The notes: generated by a model not told the origin, from the sequence alone. DNA of 64,000 nucleotides from Lepidostoma basale (GCA_022606425.2 JAHDVF020000980.1:558001-622000), one strand, 5' to 3'. Shown: positions 52,530 to 62,920, counted from the stretch's first letter. Program-made: numbers and translations.

Positions 52530-53200
52530 ATTTTCAATCCTGGGATTGGTTTGCAGCAATTTTTTCTATTCTTCTCTTCCATTCTTCCTTGTCTTGTGCG
52601 GCTCTTTTGGAATCTGCAAATGATGAGCAGCGCACGTCCACCAACAGGTCCTCAGGTACTCTCGGCGCGGGCGTCCCCTAAAGTTAGTCCCCTCGGTCAT
52701 ACCCTCCATTATAGCATGCAAGATACCTTCTTGACGTATTACATGGCCGATCCATCTTGCACGCCTTTCGGACAAGGTCCTGAGCAGGTGCCTTCGATTT
52801 TTTTAAGAACCTCCCCATTCGTGATGTGGTCTCTCCAGGAAATTCCTAATAGTCTTCTATAGGACCACATCTCAAAAGCCTCTATTCTCCGTTTATCTCT
52901 TTCGGATAGGCACCATGTCTCGCAGCCGTATATCAAGATACTCCATACATGTCTTGAGGAGGAGTATTCTCAGTTTTAGGTCTATATTATTTGATTATAT
53001 TATTTTCGACCTTTTATTAAATGCAAGCCTTGTCTGATGTATATAGCTGCTGTCCTCGCTCTTAGACCGACAGTCCCATGTTATTTTGCTCCCGAGTGCT
53101 CCTTCTTTAGTGGAACTCCTGACATCACTACGCTCATCTGTTGTTGCGTTCGGTCTACAGTCAGCAGCTTTGTTTTGTCTAGTTAGTTAGTTAGTAGTTA
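52530..53200 (-). mobile_element. RTE-4 LINE fragment, longest copy
   Basis: It extends further 5' than the other RTE-4 copies: KTKLLTVDR-like, ITWDCRSKSEDSSYIHQTRL-like, LKTCMEYLDIRL, then YGCETWCLSERDKRRIEAFE, LLGISWRDHITNGEVLKKIE, RRARWIGHVIRQEGILHAIM, NFRGRPRREYLRTCWWTCAA and the 3' end. TTAGTTAGTTAGTAGTTAG lies at 53180-53200 next to its 5' edge and probably belongs to a separate RTE-1 tail. Confidence 0.8.
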
Positions 53201-53369
53201 GTATAGTTTATAGACTTGGTAAAGACGCATGCTCGCGTTATGCTCCTACGAGTATATCGTGTATCAACAGATTTTTTTTGTACTTTGGTACGATGATCTT
53301 CAACACTTACACAGTGCATCGCAAGACTTTTAGTGGGAAGCAGCGGAATTTTCATTGCGTAGTAGAATA

Positions 53370-53455
53370 AAGTAGAAATAAGATCTCTTAGACGAATGTA
53401 TGAAAAAATGTGTGTATGATAGAGTGTCGGATGAAAATATAAGAAGTAGCGACTT
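53370..53455 (+). mobile_element. RTE-1 stub
   Basis: VEIRSLRRMYEKMCV, YDRVSDENIRS. It is cut by the jockey-like LINE end at 53455. Confidence 0.65.
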
Positions 53456-54180
53456 CAAATCAAATCAAATCAGTTTATTAACTCAAAAGACCTTACAAGC
53501 CGCAAAATGCTTAAGACCTATTGAGTACAGGTAAAATATTATAAAAATACACCATAATACCAGGAACGCATTAGGGGTGGTTCGACATGTTTGTCTTCGC
53601 CTCCAGTCGGACATCAATAATATTGTCAACTGGAGTCACAGTAATCAAACGCAATTCAATGTCTCTAAATGCGTTATGCTATCTTTTACTAGAGCATTGA
53701 GAACTGTGTATTATACTCGTAGATACACAATGAACAACCAGCAACTAGCACATGTTTCTACGATGAGAGATCTCGGGATCATCTATGAGAGTAGGCTGAC
53801 TTTTCGTGCACATGTTGAGAGGATTTGTGGCACTGCACTGAAGATGTTGGGCTTCATCGTCCGGACCGGCAGAGTTTTCAGGGATCCCAATGTGCTCAGA
53901 GTCCTATACAACGCATTGGTTCGGAGCAGACTCGAAAGTGGTTCTGTGATATGGAGTCCTCACGAGGCGAGATATTCCATTATGCTGGAGAGGGTTCAGA
54001 AAAAATTTCTGAGGTATCTCTACATGAGGGAGTATGGTAGCTATCCTTGGCTCTATCCCACGGCATTTCTTTTGGGAATGCTCGGAACCAATTCTCTACA
54101 GCTTCGAAGAGATGGACATCTAATTACCCATTTCTTAAGATTAATTAGGGGATACTTTAGAAACAATATAACATAATTTT
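53455..54180 (+). mobile_element. Jockey-like LINE, RT carboxy half, with reversed tail in front
   Basis: 53577-54176 is open for 199 residues: CLRLQSDINNIVNWSHSNQT, QFNVSKCVMLSFTRA, STMRDLGIIYESRLTFRAHV, RTGRVFRDPNVLRVLYNALV and LERVQKKFLRYLYMREYGSY. This is the segment after the RT palm in jockey/CR1-type elements. In front, 53455-53575 is the 3' end of the same family on the - strand (CAAATCAAATCAGTTTATTA ... CTATTGAGTACAGG). Tail and body are thus head-to-head, as in an inverted 5' insertion. Confidence 0.85.
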
Positions 54181-54429
54181 AATAGCTATTCCATATGTGT
54201 TGTACAGAAAGCTAGGTTAAGTTCAATGTTTAAACATTTATCGTGTGTTTTGTTCGTATTTATTATCCGGCTTCCATATCCATACTTTTCTGAGATTTAG
54301 CCACTTGAAACGATCGCTAAAAATGCAAAAGACATGTTTATTTCTTAATCAAATAAATTTGTATCGATTAGACCCGTTCACTGCGGATTACCGACATAGA
54401 TATTTTCAATCTTTAAACCTAATTCATTA

Positions 54430-54690
54430 ATAAAGGTCTGGTAATAGGTCTGTCTGTGGTGTTAAGAGACACAGCGAGATGAGGAAGAAACAGAATGTGC
54501 TTTTGGAGGGATCGCGTGGACCGCATGGATGATACGAGACTTGTAAATAATTGTAAAAAAATGCAAACCCTAGCAGCAAGAGGCTGCCAGGAAGGCCGCC
54601 AAAGAGATGTAGGGATGACTGGATGTTATTATCCCAGCACAATTTGGCAAAAAGAAAAACCTGCCTACAAGTATTGAGGAAGAAATAGGG
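54430..54690 (+). mobile_element. RTE-3 LINE 3' fragment
   Basis: RSVCGVKRHSEMRKKQNV-like, FWRDRVDRMDDTRLVNNCKK, then a GCQEGRQRDVG segment (frameshifted from LPGRPPKRW). It ends near AAAAACCTGCC. Confidence 0.7.
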
Positions 54691-56125
54691 TCAGATATCA
54701 CTGGGTACATACAATTATATTGGATGTATTTTGTTTAAGTATAGACAGTCAATTCTTATATCTACTTGATTTAAAAACAAAACTTTAAATATATTCCCAA
54801 AGATGTCACTAAACATGCCTTTAAAATCAAACCATCGGCTTACACATGTGTCCCAAACAACATGATATAAACAAGGTCTGGACTCGGAAGAATGTTGATG
54901 AAAACATATAACAAAAACCCACAAGCTTTATGAATTGATCAAATTTCAAAAGTAAAATATTCCACAATTATACCTACCTACTGCAGAAGGCAAGGGCCAA
55001 CGTATTTACCAGACCGTAAGCACCATAAACAATATTTGCAACATGGAGTTTTATGGGGCCGTATGTAGTATTGGAATCCGTGAAATTACTGTATCTCGTG
55101 CCGTCATCTCATTTTATTTCGTGATTATAAATGTGAAATGAATGTAAATTACAACTAAGATTGTATTATTGAAGGCGAATCACGACCCTCAGGAATGAGG
55201 AATAAAAGAAGAATACCTGCATACACATGGGATAGAAGCGAGAGTCAATTCTGATGAAATCAAATCAGTTTATTAACTCAAAAGACATTACAGACAACAA
55301 AATGTTTAAGGCATTTGAGTACAGGTAAAATATTATAAAAATACAACATAATACCAGTTTTTTAAACTTTTGGTAAATAAATGTTTAAAAAATGCTCTGC
55401 AGTGAACAGGTTTATTTAGTTTTCGTTTCAAAATTATTTCAAGACATGAAAAATCATTATGGTATATCTATTGAAAAAATATTTATATTATTTTGTTTAT
55501 CATAAATTATAAATTGCAAATTGTACGAGATGCAATTTTCTTCTCGGGAGATGCCACCAACGTGTTTTGCCAGAGAAATTGCAAGTTCTATCATCGTCAC
55601 AATATTTTAAGATTATTATCGCCTCTTATTAATGGATGCCATTTTAGAATTATGACTATTTCACATAATAAAATATTTTATCCCACCTACATACTCCAAA
55701 AAAAAAACATGCATAACCCTAACACGTGGAGTGAATTTTTTTAAATATATATCTTTCTTTCAAATTTTATTTATTTTATGTAAACCTATATATAATTTTA
55801 ATATTGCAGCATAATTTGTGAAGTCTTTTTTTTTACATTTAAATGGTCATTTGGCATGCGGCAATATAAATTATTTATTGATTACTGTGAACTAACTAAT
55901 TTCAGCCATTTTGATTTAACTGTCAAACAATATTCGAATCCTATCTATTTTGTTTATCTGTGTCAACATTCTATTTTTAAACTTTTTTCGTTCAGTGTTC
56001 CGTGTCAAATGACAAAATGATACCCTACATATCCATATAAAAAACAAATATAATTAGATTATGAGATTGGCTTGAATTTATGAACATTGCTACAATAATT
56101 TTGTTGAAATTATTAATTCACTTGT
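54691..56125. other. Unassigned stretch with a jockey-like 3' end
   Basis: 55255-55365 is the - strand 3' end of the jockey-like LINE (AAATCAAATCAGTTTATTAA, GAGTACAGGTAAAATATTAT). An 83-residue frame at 55493-55744 (QRNCKFYHRHNILRLLSPLI) is unlike any protein I know and has no support. The rest is AT-rich and unassigned. Confidence 0.4.
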
Positions 56126-56129
56126 TTTA

Positions 56130-56305
56130 AATACATATGCGGGAGATGCCTATTGGTGGCGATGAGGTTCGCAACCCATCACACCGCGTCTCTCGCGTTG
56201 GCGAAAAGAGAAGAATGGAGTGCAGCATCGATTAAAGTGTTGCAGTTCATTCTTTCTGTCTACCCTTTCGGGGAAACGGCGTGATGGTTAGTTAGTTAGT
56301 TAGTT
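56130..56305 (+). mobile_element. Family B non-autonomous repeat, 3' portion
   Basis: GGGAGATGCCTATTGGTGGC, GATGAGGTTCGCAACCCATC, GGAGTGCAGCATCGATTAAA, then the RTE-1 terminus GCAGTTCATTCTTTCTGTCT and GATGGTTAGTTAGTTAGTTAG. It is the mirror of 17147-17330. Confidence 0.8.
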
Positions 56306-56309
56306 TACT

Positions 56310-56695
56310 TCGAGAACTCGGCCGTACTGGAGGGTGTACGGCTTTTTGTCCCCGATAGATATCTCCGACAGCGACAGCACAGATTGTATTACCTACCGGC
56401 CGCCAGAACTAATCTGCCTCTGGTGACACGGGTGGGAAGAGCAATTAGTCTGCTGAACGCGGTCTCCTCGGAGATCGACGTCTTTCATGTTAGTGAAAGT
56501 ACGTTCAGAAGGCAAATACTCTTAATTCTGGAGAGTATCCTGTCTTCCTAATGTCGAACCATCTCTTATGCGTTTCTGGTAGTATACTATATAGTATAAT
56601 ATATTATTTTACCTGTTCTCAATAGATGCCTTAAAAATAAATTTTGTAATGTCTGTTGATGAAATAAACTGATTTGATTTGATTTGACATTAGGA
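56310..56695 (+). mobile_element. Jockey-like LINE 3' end
   Basis: FENSAVLEGVRLFVPDRYLR, QRQHRLYYLPAARTNLPLVT, RVGRAISLLNAVSSEIDVFH and VSESTFRRQILLILESILSS-stop, then the UTR and AACTGATTTGATTTGATTTG tail. It is unbroken in this part. Confidence 0.85.
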
Positions 56696-56825
56696 AGACA
56701 AGATACTTTGTAAAGTCAAGAATATTTGTCCCCTGAACGCACCTTCACTAATATGAAAGACGTCGATCTCCGAGGAGACCGCGTTCAGCAGACTAATTGC
56801 TCTTCCCACCGGTATCACCAGAGAA
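56695..56825 (-). mobile_element. Jockey-like LINE 3' end, opposite orientation
   Basis: The - strand again encodes VSSEIDVFHISE and the final residues, facing the preceding copy tail to tail at about 56695. Confidence 0.75.
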
Positions 56826-57170
56826 GTAAATGCGATGCGAATGAAAGTGTTATGAACAATATAATTAAAGGAACATTAATATAGTTAAAACACACGAAAA
56901 TAACGAATGAAGAAGAATGATAAAAAAAAAGTATATTTTAACGATGGTAATGGAACTAGAAACAGAGGAAGACCGAGGAAAACATGGCACGATCAAATAA
57001 ATCAAATATTGAATGTCGGACACGTGTGCAGTCGGAGAAATCGATTTGCGTTCATGACAAGACGTATGAATGTTGAAGAATCGAGATAAGTATGTCAGGA
57101 AAGAAAAGTGTGGCAGTCCGTTCGTTCTAGCTACCCTTTCGTGGAGACGGTGTGATGGTTAGTTAATTAG
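56826..57170 (+). mobile_element. RTE-1 LINE 3' fragment
   Basis: KCDANESVMNNIIKGTLI-like, KVYFNDGNGTRNRGRPRKTW, HDQINQILNVGHVCSRRN and RMNVEESR, then CGTGGAGACGGTGTGATGGTTAG. W-x-GH is lost. Confidence 0.8.
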
Positions 57171-57199
57171 TATTTAGAATACTCGCACTGATTATGTAT

Positions 57200-57360
57200 T
57201 ATCTGAATCAGATAACGTATTAAGTGCACCATTCACTTTATTTCCTGCCTCAACCCTTCTTTCGAAATCCCTCTCCACACGTAGATCCTCTGTAAACATA
57301 CTTTCTTAATATACAAATTGATCCACTTGTTTCAGATTTTCACCATTCAACTCTAATTTT
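57200..57360 (-). mobile_element. RTE-1 LINE internal stub
   Basis: The - strand encodes VNGENLKQVDQFVY, SMFTEDLRVERDFERRVEAG-like and NKVNGAL. Neither end is present. Confidence 0.7.
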
Positions 57361-57669
57361 GCCTGAGATTATTTTTTATTAGATTTTATGAGTTCGAAAA
57401 TCATTACGCAATTTACAGAGTTGTAATTTTAAACTTACGGTATACGAGTACTAACAGTTTTTTTAAATTTCGAATCGTCTTATTCTTTTTTTGCACTACA
57501 CCCTTTTGATGCGGAATGGTTTTCAAAAGCACATGTGAATGGGGACGGGATATCTTTAGACGAAAGAAAAAACACAAATATTGAAAGATTATTACTTTAT
57601 TTAATATTTAGTGAAGAAAAAAAAACGTTTAAATTAGACGGAAACAAGTATTTATTTATTTATTGTTGT

Positions 57670-57880
57670 TATTCAATTTTGGGACATGTGCTAAGGGTAG
57701 AAGAATACCACCTACTTCGACTGATATCAATGAGTAATGTGGAGGGACGTCGGAGAGTTGGTAGAAGGCAGTTGTCCTGGCTGCGGAACATAAAATAATG
57801 GAGAGGAATGATAAAAGTACAGAACCTATTCCAAGTGGCGCAGAACATAGAAACCTTTGAGCCACGAATAGCTACCATAC
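57670..57880 (+). mobile_element. RTE-5 LINE 3' fragment
   Basis: LGHVLRVEEYHLLRLISMSN, VEGRRRVGRRQLSWLRNIK, a stop, then KVQNLFQVAQNIETFEPRIA, the usual final segment. Confidence 0.75.
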
Positions 57881-57889
57881 TCCTTCATG

Positions 57890-58240
57890 TAGTAGAGATA
57901 CCTCAGAATTTTTTTCTAAACCCTCTCCAGCATCACGGAATATCTCGCCCCGTGAGGACTCCATATCAAAGAACCACTTTCGAGTCTGCTCCAAACCAAC
58001 GCGTTGTATAGGACTCTGAGCACATTGGGATCCCTAAAAACTCTTCCGGTCCGGACGATGAACCCCAACATCCTCAGTGCAATGCCACAAATCCTCTCGA
58101 TATGCGCACGAAAAGTCAGCCTACTCTCATAGATGATCCCGAGATCTCTCATCGTCGATACAGGTGCTAGTTGCATATACCAACATACGAGTATACAAAC
58201 ATGCAGAACCAACCTGCCTCTGGTGATGCCGCTGGGGAGA
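57890..58240 (-). mobile_element. Jockey-like LINE fragment
   Basis: The - strand encodes LAPVSTMRDLGIIYESRLTF, RAHIERICGIALRMLGFIVR, TGRVFRDPNVLRVLYNALVW and SRLESGSLIWSPHGARYSVM, with LERVxKK-like and MREYGSY traces at the low end. 58200-58310 adds a piece of its 3' end (NLPLVMPLG) and an RTE-1 scrap in other orientations. Confidence 0.8.
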
Positions 58241-58431
58241 GGATTTTTGAGGCTTTTGTTTGTGATGACAACTTTAAGTGCACCATTCACTATGTTGCCT
58301 GCTCTAATCAGTAACAATCAATTTTAATAAATAATAATGCAATGTAATGTTTAAGCTTTATTAATTGACATGCCTGAACGATTAAATTCTTATACATTTG
58401 GTTGGTTATCCAAGAAGTTAAAGAACGATTT

Positions 58432-58815
58432 TTATTTAAAGAAGAATAAAAAATTGAAATTGAAGTTGAAATTATGTCGATTTTTACCATTTAGAAATCC
58501 AGTGAATATCATACACAAACCTTCCGTAAACCATTTGATTAAACTGGTTACACGGTACGTTCCGACCGCTTTCCGATTCAATACTATACTTGCTACCTCA
58601 CCCACGACGAATCCCAGTATCCAGGGGACAGCTCTCATCTTTCTGACTTTTGAGACCGCGTATTCATCTCCCTTGGCCAAATCCAGCACCCCATTTATCC
58701 ATCCGAGATGATGCTTCACTCGAGTGTAGACTTCAGGATCACCGCTATTGCACGACGATCCAAAAGAAACGATTCCTACGATTGTGTCCTCGATGATGAG
58801 GGAGCCTCCGGAATC
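58432..58815 (-). CDS. Serine-protease-like gene 2, last exon (Ser195 and C-terminal extension)
   Basis: 127 codons plus stop, acceptor TTTTTTGTAG, phase 0. [40 protein letters not shown] and NGVLD are followed by an 82-residue extension (LAKGDEYAVSKVRKM, AVPWILGFVVGEVASIVLNR, TSLIKWFTEGLCMIFTGFL), ending in a low-complexity NFNFNFNFLFFFK. Ser195 is present. The preceding exon ends KLCM, so Gly193 is missing exactly as in gene 1, and GGS replaces GGP. The extension is alignable with gene 1 near its start (Y-A-V-x-KVRKM) and around IKWF-x-x-G, and diverges elsewhere. The phenylalanine-rich end may be translated 3' flanking DNA after loss of an earlier stop. Confidence 0.83.
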   Translation of the reverse strand, partial: DSGGSLIIEDTIVGIVSFGSSCNSGDPEVYTRVKHHLGWINGVLDLAKGDEYAVSKVRKMRAVPWILGFVVGEVASIVLNRKAVGTYRVTSLIKWFTEGLCMIFTGFLNGKNRHNFNFNFNFLFFFK

Positions 58816-58849
58816 CTACAAAAAAGCAAATATATAATATTCTTCTTCT

Positions 58850-59145
58850 TTCCGTGTCCTGTCAGGTCTCCCCAACGTTTACTATCACCCTCGAGTAGGC
58901 CTCCCTGTCCTGGGCCGCCCGGAACAGCACCTCCACGGTCCTTAGCCCTGTCCACTCTCGGATGTTCCTTAGCCAAGAAACCTGCCTTCTCCCAACACCT
59001 CGTCGACCCTCAATCTTACCCACCAAGATCAGATGCAACAGTGCGTACCTTTCGCCTCCCAGAACATGGCCCAAGTAGGACACCTTACGGACTTTGATGT
59101 TGGTCAGTAACTCTCTGTCAACTCTGGCTCTATGGAGAACGTTTG
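58850..59145 (-). mobile_element. RTE-5 LINE 3' fragment in protease gene 2 intron 4
   Basis: The - strand encodes VKVRKVSYLGHVLGGERYAL, LHLILVGKIEGRRGVGRRQV, SWLRNIREWTGLRTVEVLFR and AAQDREAYSRVIVNVGET, then CTGACAGGACACGGAAAGAA. It is one of the cleanest RTE-5 ends. Confidence 0.85.
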
Positions 59146-59149
59146 TGTA

Positions 59150-59390
59150 TCATATTAATGTCCTTCCATCTTTTAGGAGGTGTTCCACGAGGACGAGACC
59201 CATGAGGCTGATTTTGCAATGCAATATAGGGAAGTCTGGTGGTGTCCATTCTTTGAACATGACCGTACCAGTCCCTTTTTCGCTGTCTGCTCCATCTTAT
59301 AATATCCTCAACTTCACATATCTCTTACTCTGGTGTTCCTCACGCGATCTCTCAGTGTCTTACCCGCTATCGTCTTCAAGCTAGTTTTTT
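59150..59390 (-). mobile_element. RTE-3b LINE fragment
   Basis: KTLRDRVRNTRVRD-like, CEVEDIIRWSRQRK, RDWYGHVQRMDTTRLP and RGTPPKRWKD (GRP changed to GTP). Same lineage as 37570-37915. Confidence 0.7.
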
Positions 59391-59717
59391 TAAATACAAG
59401 TACCTGTATCGTTGCTGTTATTTATTTTCAGTACACGATGTGGAAAAATGAATTTATAACATCTATTTATTAATCTGTTTATATCGATAATTAATAATAT
59501 TCGAAATTACCCCACTAAAATGTGACAATACGTCGTAACTATTTTACACGTTTACGACTAACTTCATTCATGTCTCGTTCGGTGGCATGTTTTCGCAATT
59601 CGTAAGTTGGCACGCATGAAAAGTCTGACCGTTATTTATCATTGTGGCTAACTTCGTCATGTCGCACATCCGTAACAGGGTGTGCACGCAGCTTTTAATT
59701 TTACCCTGTACACACAC
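59391..59717. other. Unassigned AT-rich stretch
   Basis: No element or gene was recognised. Confidence 0.3.
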
Positions 59718-60265
59718 GTTTTTTTCATTATTAATATGCGATTTATTGGAGTTTCTTTGTTTTCTCCAATATGTCTCCAAAGAAACTCCAATATGTCTAA
59801 AGAGAAAAGTCTATGATTCATGCATACTGCCAATGATGACTTATGGGATGGAGACTATGGCCTTCATCAAGAGAAATGTAGAGAGATTAAAAGTCACGCA
59901 GCGTTCCATGGAAAGACATAATTATGCTCGGCGTCAGTCTCCGAGATAAAATCAGAAATGAGGAGATTAGACGCCGAACAAAAATAACGGACATCATGGA
60001 ACGACTAGAAAGACTGAATTGGTAATGGACGGGTCAGGTGGCGAGATAAAGTGTGGATAGATGGACCCAGAAAATAATAAGGCGGAGACCATGGGAAAAT
60101 AGGAAAAGCGTCCGCAGGCCCCAAAAAAGGTGGGCCGACGACATTGCTGCCGTGGGGGGGGGGGGGAGGGAATGTGGCTGCAGCTGGCAGAAAATAGAGA
60201 CGAGTGGAAAGGAAGGCAAGAGGCCTATGTCTAGCAGTGAACCGATGAAGGCTGACGAAGAAGAA
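59718..60265 (+). mobile_element. RTE-8 LINE 3' fragment
   Basis: ICLKRKVYDSCILPMMTYGM, ETMAFIKRNVERLKVTQRSM, a frameshift, SLRDKIRNEEIRRRTKITDI, MERLERLNW, DRWTQKIIRRRPWENRKSVR, RPQKRWADDIAAVGG and a GACGAAGAAGAAGATG tail. A G-run at 60150-60168 breaks the frame. 59766-59795 holds a small duplication of CCAATATGTCT. Confidence 0.82.
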
Positions 60266-60385
60266 GATGCGGTTTATTTTTGCCCATGGACTTTCGATTG
60301 ACTATACTGAATAGGCAATTTAACAAAATATTTCCTATTACAAGTTGTATTACTATTTCCTAAATAATAAAAAAATATATATTAC

Positions 60386-60517
60386 CATGCAGAGTTTTGT
60401 AGTTGAATCGCCAATCGCACACAAATTTGATTCATGCAACCCTGGAATCTTATTCTGACACGTGTTAAGCGGTTGGATATGCACGTGCATCGTCTTTAGA
60501 TTGTTTGGTGATGTCTC
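60386..60517 (-). CDS. Serine-protease-like gene 2, exon 4
   Basis: 44 codons, the same length and phases as gene 1 exon 4, acceptor GTTGTTTCAG, donor GTAATA. It encodes ETSPNNLKTMHVHIQPLNTC, QNKIPGLHES and NLCAIGDSTTKLCM. C168/C182 and Cys191 are retained; residue 189 aligns with Lys. Confidence 0.88.
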
Positions 60518-60604
60518 CTGAAACAACGAAATTATTTATCATATATATTTAAAAAAAAATCATTAATATTTTTAATTTTAGATAAACTCAAAGCGTTTAC
60601 AGAT

Positions 60605-61424
60605 GTAGAATTCAAATTTAATTGTATCTCAATAGAGACGAAGACGCAAACTGGAAACTGAATATGGATGATCAAGGTGTTTACAGAACTTATGACCTGT
60701 CATTGCTTGGGTTAAGCGCACGCTTTATGTAATTACAACATTCCCCATTCCACCTTTGTTATTATGATTATGCATGACAAATTTTTTTGGAAGATGTATA
60801 TACGAGTATACTTCAAATCCATATCTATCTTCACGTATCAGTTTTAATTGTCCATCTACGAGTATGTAGATTTGGTTGCACTTGTGAATCTTTTCAAGAT
60901 TAACTTATACAACCGACCCACTAACGCCATCTATGGAGAATGATTTTCAGCATTTAGCAAACTACCTTATTAACACAATGCGAAGGTTGTAGCCTATAAG
61001 CGTATTGTTAGAAGCCGCCAGGAGTATTATTCCATTCTATATGCCAAAGACTTGACCAGAGTTGCACTTGTGAATCTTTTCAAGATTAACTTATACAACC
61101 GACCCACTAACGCCATCTATGGAGAATGATTTTCAGCATTTAGCAAACTACCTTATTAACACAATGCGAAGGTTGTAGCCTATAAGCGTATTGTTAGAAG
61201 CCGCCAGGAGTATTATTCCATTCTATATGCCAAAGACTTGACCAGAATAATTACAGATATTTTGGTGAATGTATACTTATACTTGTATACGAAATCCTGG
61301 ATTTTCACCAAAGGGTGGTTAATTCAAATTTAATTGTATCTCAATAGAGATTTAATTGTATCTCTATTGAGATACAATTAAATTTGAATTAACCACCCTT
61401 TGGCGAAAATCCAGGATTTCGTAT
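60605..61424. mobile_element. Family A repeat with duplicated centre and hairpin end
   Basis: It starts with the ~110-bp block in reverse (TTTAATTGTATCTCAATAGA ... GCGCACGCTTTATGTAATTA), then the inner family A sequence. An exact 186-bp duplication and the GTATACTTATACTTGTATAC palindrome follow, and it ends in a 64-bp-arm hairpin (61287-61350 with 61361-61424). The block order matches 8771-9404 reversed. Lies in protease gene 2 intron 3. Confidence 0.75.
60875..61246. repeat. Exact 186-bp tandem duplication
   Basis: 60875-61060 and 61061-61246 are identical by eye, each from GTTGCACTTGTGAATC to AAGACTTGACCAGA. It lies inside the family A copy. Identity implies a very recent event or an assembly duplication. 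Confidence 0.9.
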
Positions 61425-61498
61425 GCAATATAGTATGAATTCCATAATGATGAATTTTTTAAAATTAAAACAGGGTTTTTCCACTTTTGAGTTTATTT

Positions 61499-61542
61499 TT
61501 CTCGACATGTTTCGAAAGGTTACACATTCATCATCGGGAGAA
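61499..61542 (-). ncRNA. Hammerhead-ribozyme-like motif
   Basis: On the - strand: helix I TTCTC/GAGAA (61542-61538 with 61503-61499), perfectly paired. The core CCGATGA differs from the ideal at position 4. One unpaired T, helix II GAA/TTC, GAAA, CATG and T-C follow. The same unpaired base before helix II occurs in the other copies. Confidence 0.5.
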
Positions 61543-61599
61543 CAATATAATCTAATTAGTTTTTTTTAATTTTTGTTTAAAATATAATAGACTAAAGTA

Positions 61600-61645
61600 T
61601 ACTTCGGGGAGACGGTCTGATGGTTAGTTAGATAGTTAGCTACAA
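61600..61645 (+). mobile_element. RTE-1 tail stub
   Basis: Only CTTCGGGGAGACGGTCTGAT and TTAGTTAGATAGTTAG remain. Confidence 0.65.
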
Positions 61646-61752
61646 AAAAAGTAATGATGCGTGTTAAAACGTTTAATGCAATGTTTCATTTGTGTTTTAC
61701 TTATTATAATATTTATGCAATTAAGTGGGCAACTGTCGATAGACTATCTCAC

Positions 61753-62008
61753 CTCGCTTGATATTTCCCATCCACTTGCAATCACATTGTCAACTTCATC
61801 GTTGAAATTTTCATCTGGTAATTTAGCCGCCTGTACTTTATCATCAAACACGAAAGCACCCTCGATCTGAAGTAGCCCGATGTCATTAAGTGATGGACTT
61901 GGCTCAAAGTTTGTGTGCACAAATGTAGTCTTCACTTTGAAGACTTGGCTCGATACGTCATCTAGCACCCTGGATCCTACAGCCACACTCAAGTCTTTTG
62001 TGTTTGCG
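61753..62008 (-). CDS. Serine-protease-like gene 2, exon 3 (Asp102)
   Basis: 256 bp, same length and phases as gene 1, acceptor TGTTTCCAG, donor GTGAGA. It encodes ANTKDLSVAVGSRVLDDVSS, QVFKVKTTFVHTNFEPSPSL, NDIGLLQIEGAFVFDDKVQA and AKLPDENFNDEVDNVIASGW, then EISSE. NDIGLL carries the triad Asp. The substitutions relative to gene 1 are mostly conservative, with no stop or shift, so both copies look maintained. Confidence 0.9.
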
Positions 62009-62540
62009 CTGGAAACATATTTAATGCGTTAAAAACAGTTACATTTATTTTAAAATATATACTTCGTTAAGTATGCTAAGGGTATGCAAATAATGATGGG
62101 AAAAGTAGAAACGAAGCTAAAAGAGTGAAAAGGCATACCAAGAGGGCTACGACATTAATTTGTCGATGACAGTAAATCGGTTTTATTCCAATGTATAGTA
62201 GTCAACTGGGTCTTTACTGGATCGGGAACTTTGATTGTGACCTATTAAGGCGAAACATGTCACCCCCATAAAATATAATGAAACATTTCCAAATCGGACG
62301 TTTTCATAAATATAAGATATTAAAATGGATGACCAATGGTGACATTTGGGCGACTTAATTATTCTTCATCCACTCTGCAACCGAATGGTGCGAATGTTGA
62401 AATGGTCGACTAATTTAAATACCTTGTCAGCATTATCACTAAAGCGCTATCCCGGACATTGACATAAAATGCAGAATTGAAGTTAACTTGAAACTCCGAC
62501 AAAGAATGATTAAATGTTAAATGTGGTATGTTCTACTACA
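62009..62540. other. Unassigned intron sequence
   Basis: No element was recognised, except a decayed PLE-type terminus at 62240-62285 (AAGGCGAAACATGTCACCCC). Confidence 0.35.
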
Positions 62541-62544
62541 TATA

Positions 62545-62920
62545 TGGCTGCGAAACCTGGACTCTGAAAGGGAATGTAATGAACCGGTTGGAAGCGTTCG
62601 AGATGTGGATATACCGCAGAATGCTCCGTATACTGTGAACCGGTAGGGTCATTTATGCAGACGTACTACAGAGAGCCAGATCCAATAGAGAGCTGTTGTC
62701 GAGTGTGAAAATTAGAAAGGTCTCATATTTGGGTCATGTCCTAAGCGGAGAAAACGTTAACGATCACTGCAGCAAAGGCATCTCTATCCTGCGCCACTTA
62801 AGAGCAAGATGGAACAGGTTCTGAACAAGAGTTCAGAACCTATTCCAAGTGGAGCAGGATAGAGATGCTGCAGTGATCGCCAAAATTGGGGGGACCTGAT
62901 ACTGCATCCAAAGAATAAGA
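62545..62920 (+). mobile_element. RTE-5 LINE 3' fragment with foldback end
   Basis: YGCETWTLKGNVMNRLEAFE, MWIYRRMLRIL, a stop, GRVIYADVLQRARSNRELLS and VKIRKVSYLGHVLSGEN. At 62760-62880 the 3' end appears twice as an inverted pair: CGATCACTGCAGCAAAGGCA ... and its complement ending GATGCTGCAGTGATCG. The GRRGVGRRQ part is lost. Confidence 0.75.

Noticed and set aside
55493..55744. A small protein with QRNCKFYHRHN
   Set aside because: No family match and no second copy or context; left unassigned.
56130..56305. GATGAGGTTCGCAACC as a tRNA B box proving a SINE
   Set aside because: Only a partial match, with no good A box upstream at tRNA spacing; kept only as a remark under family B.
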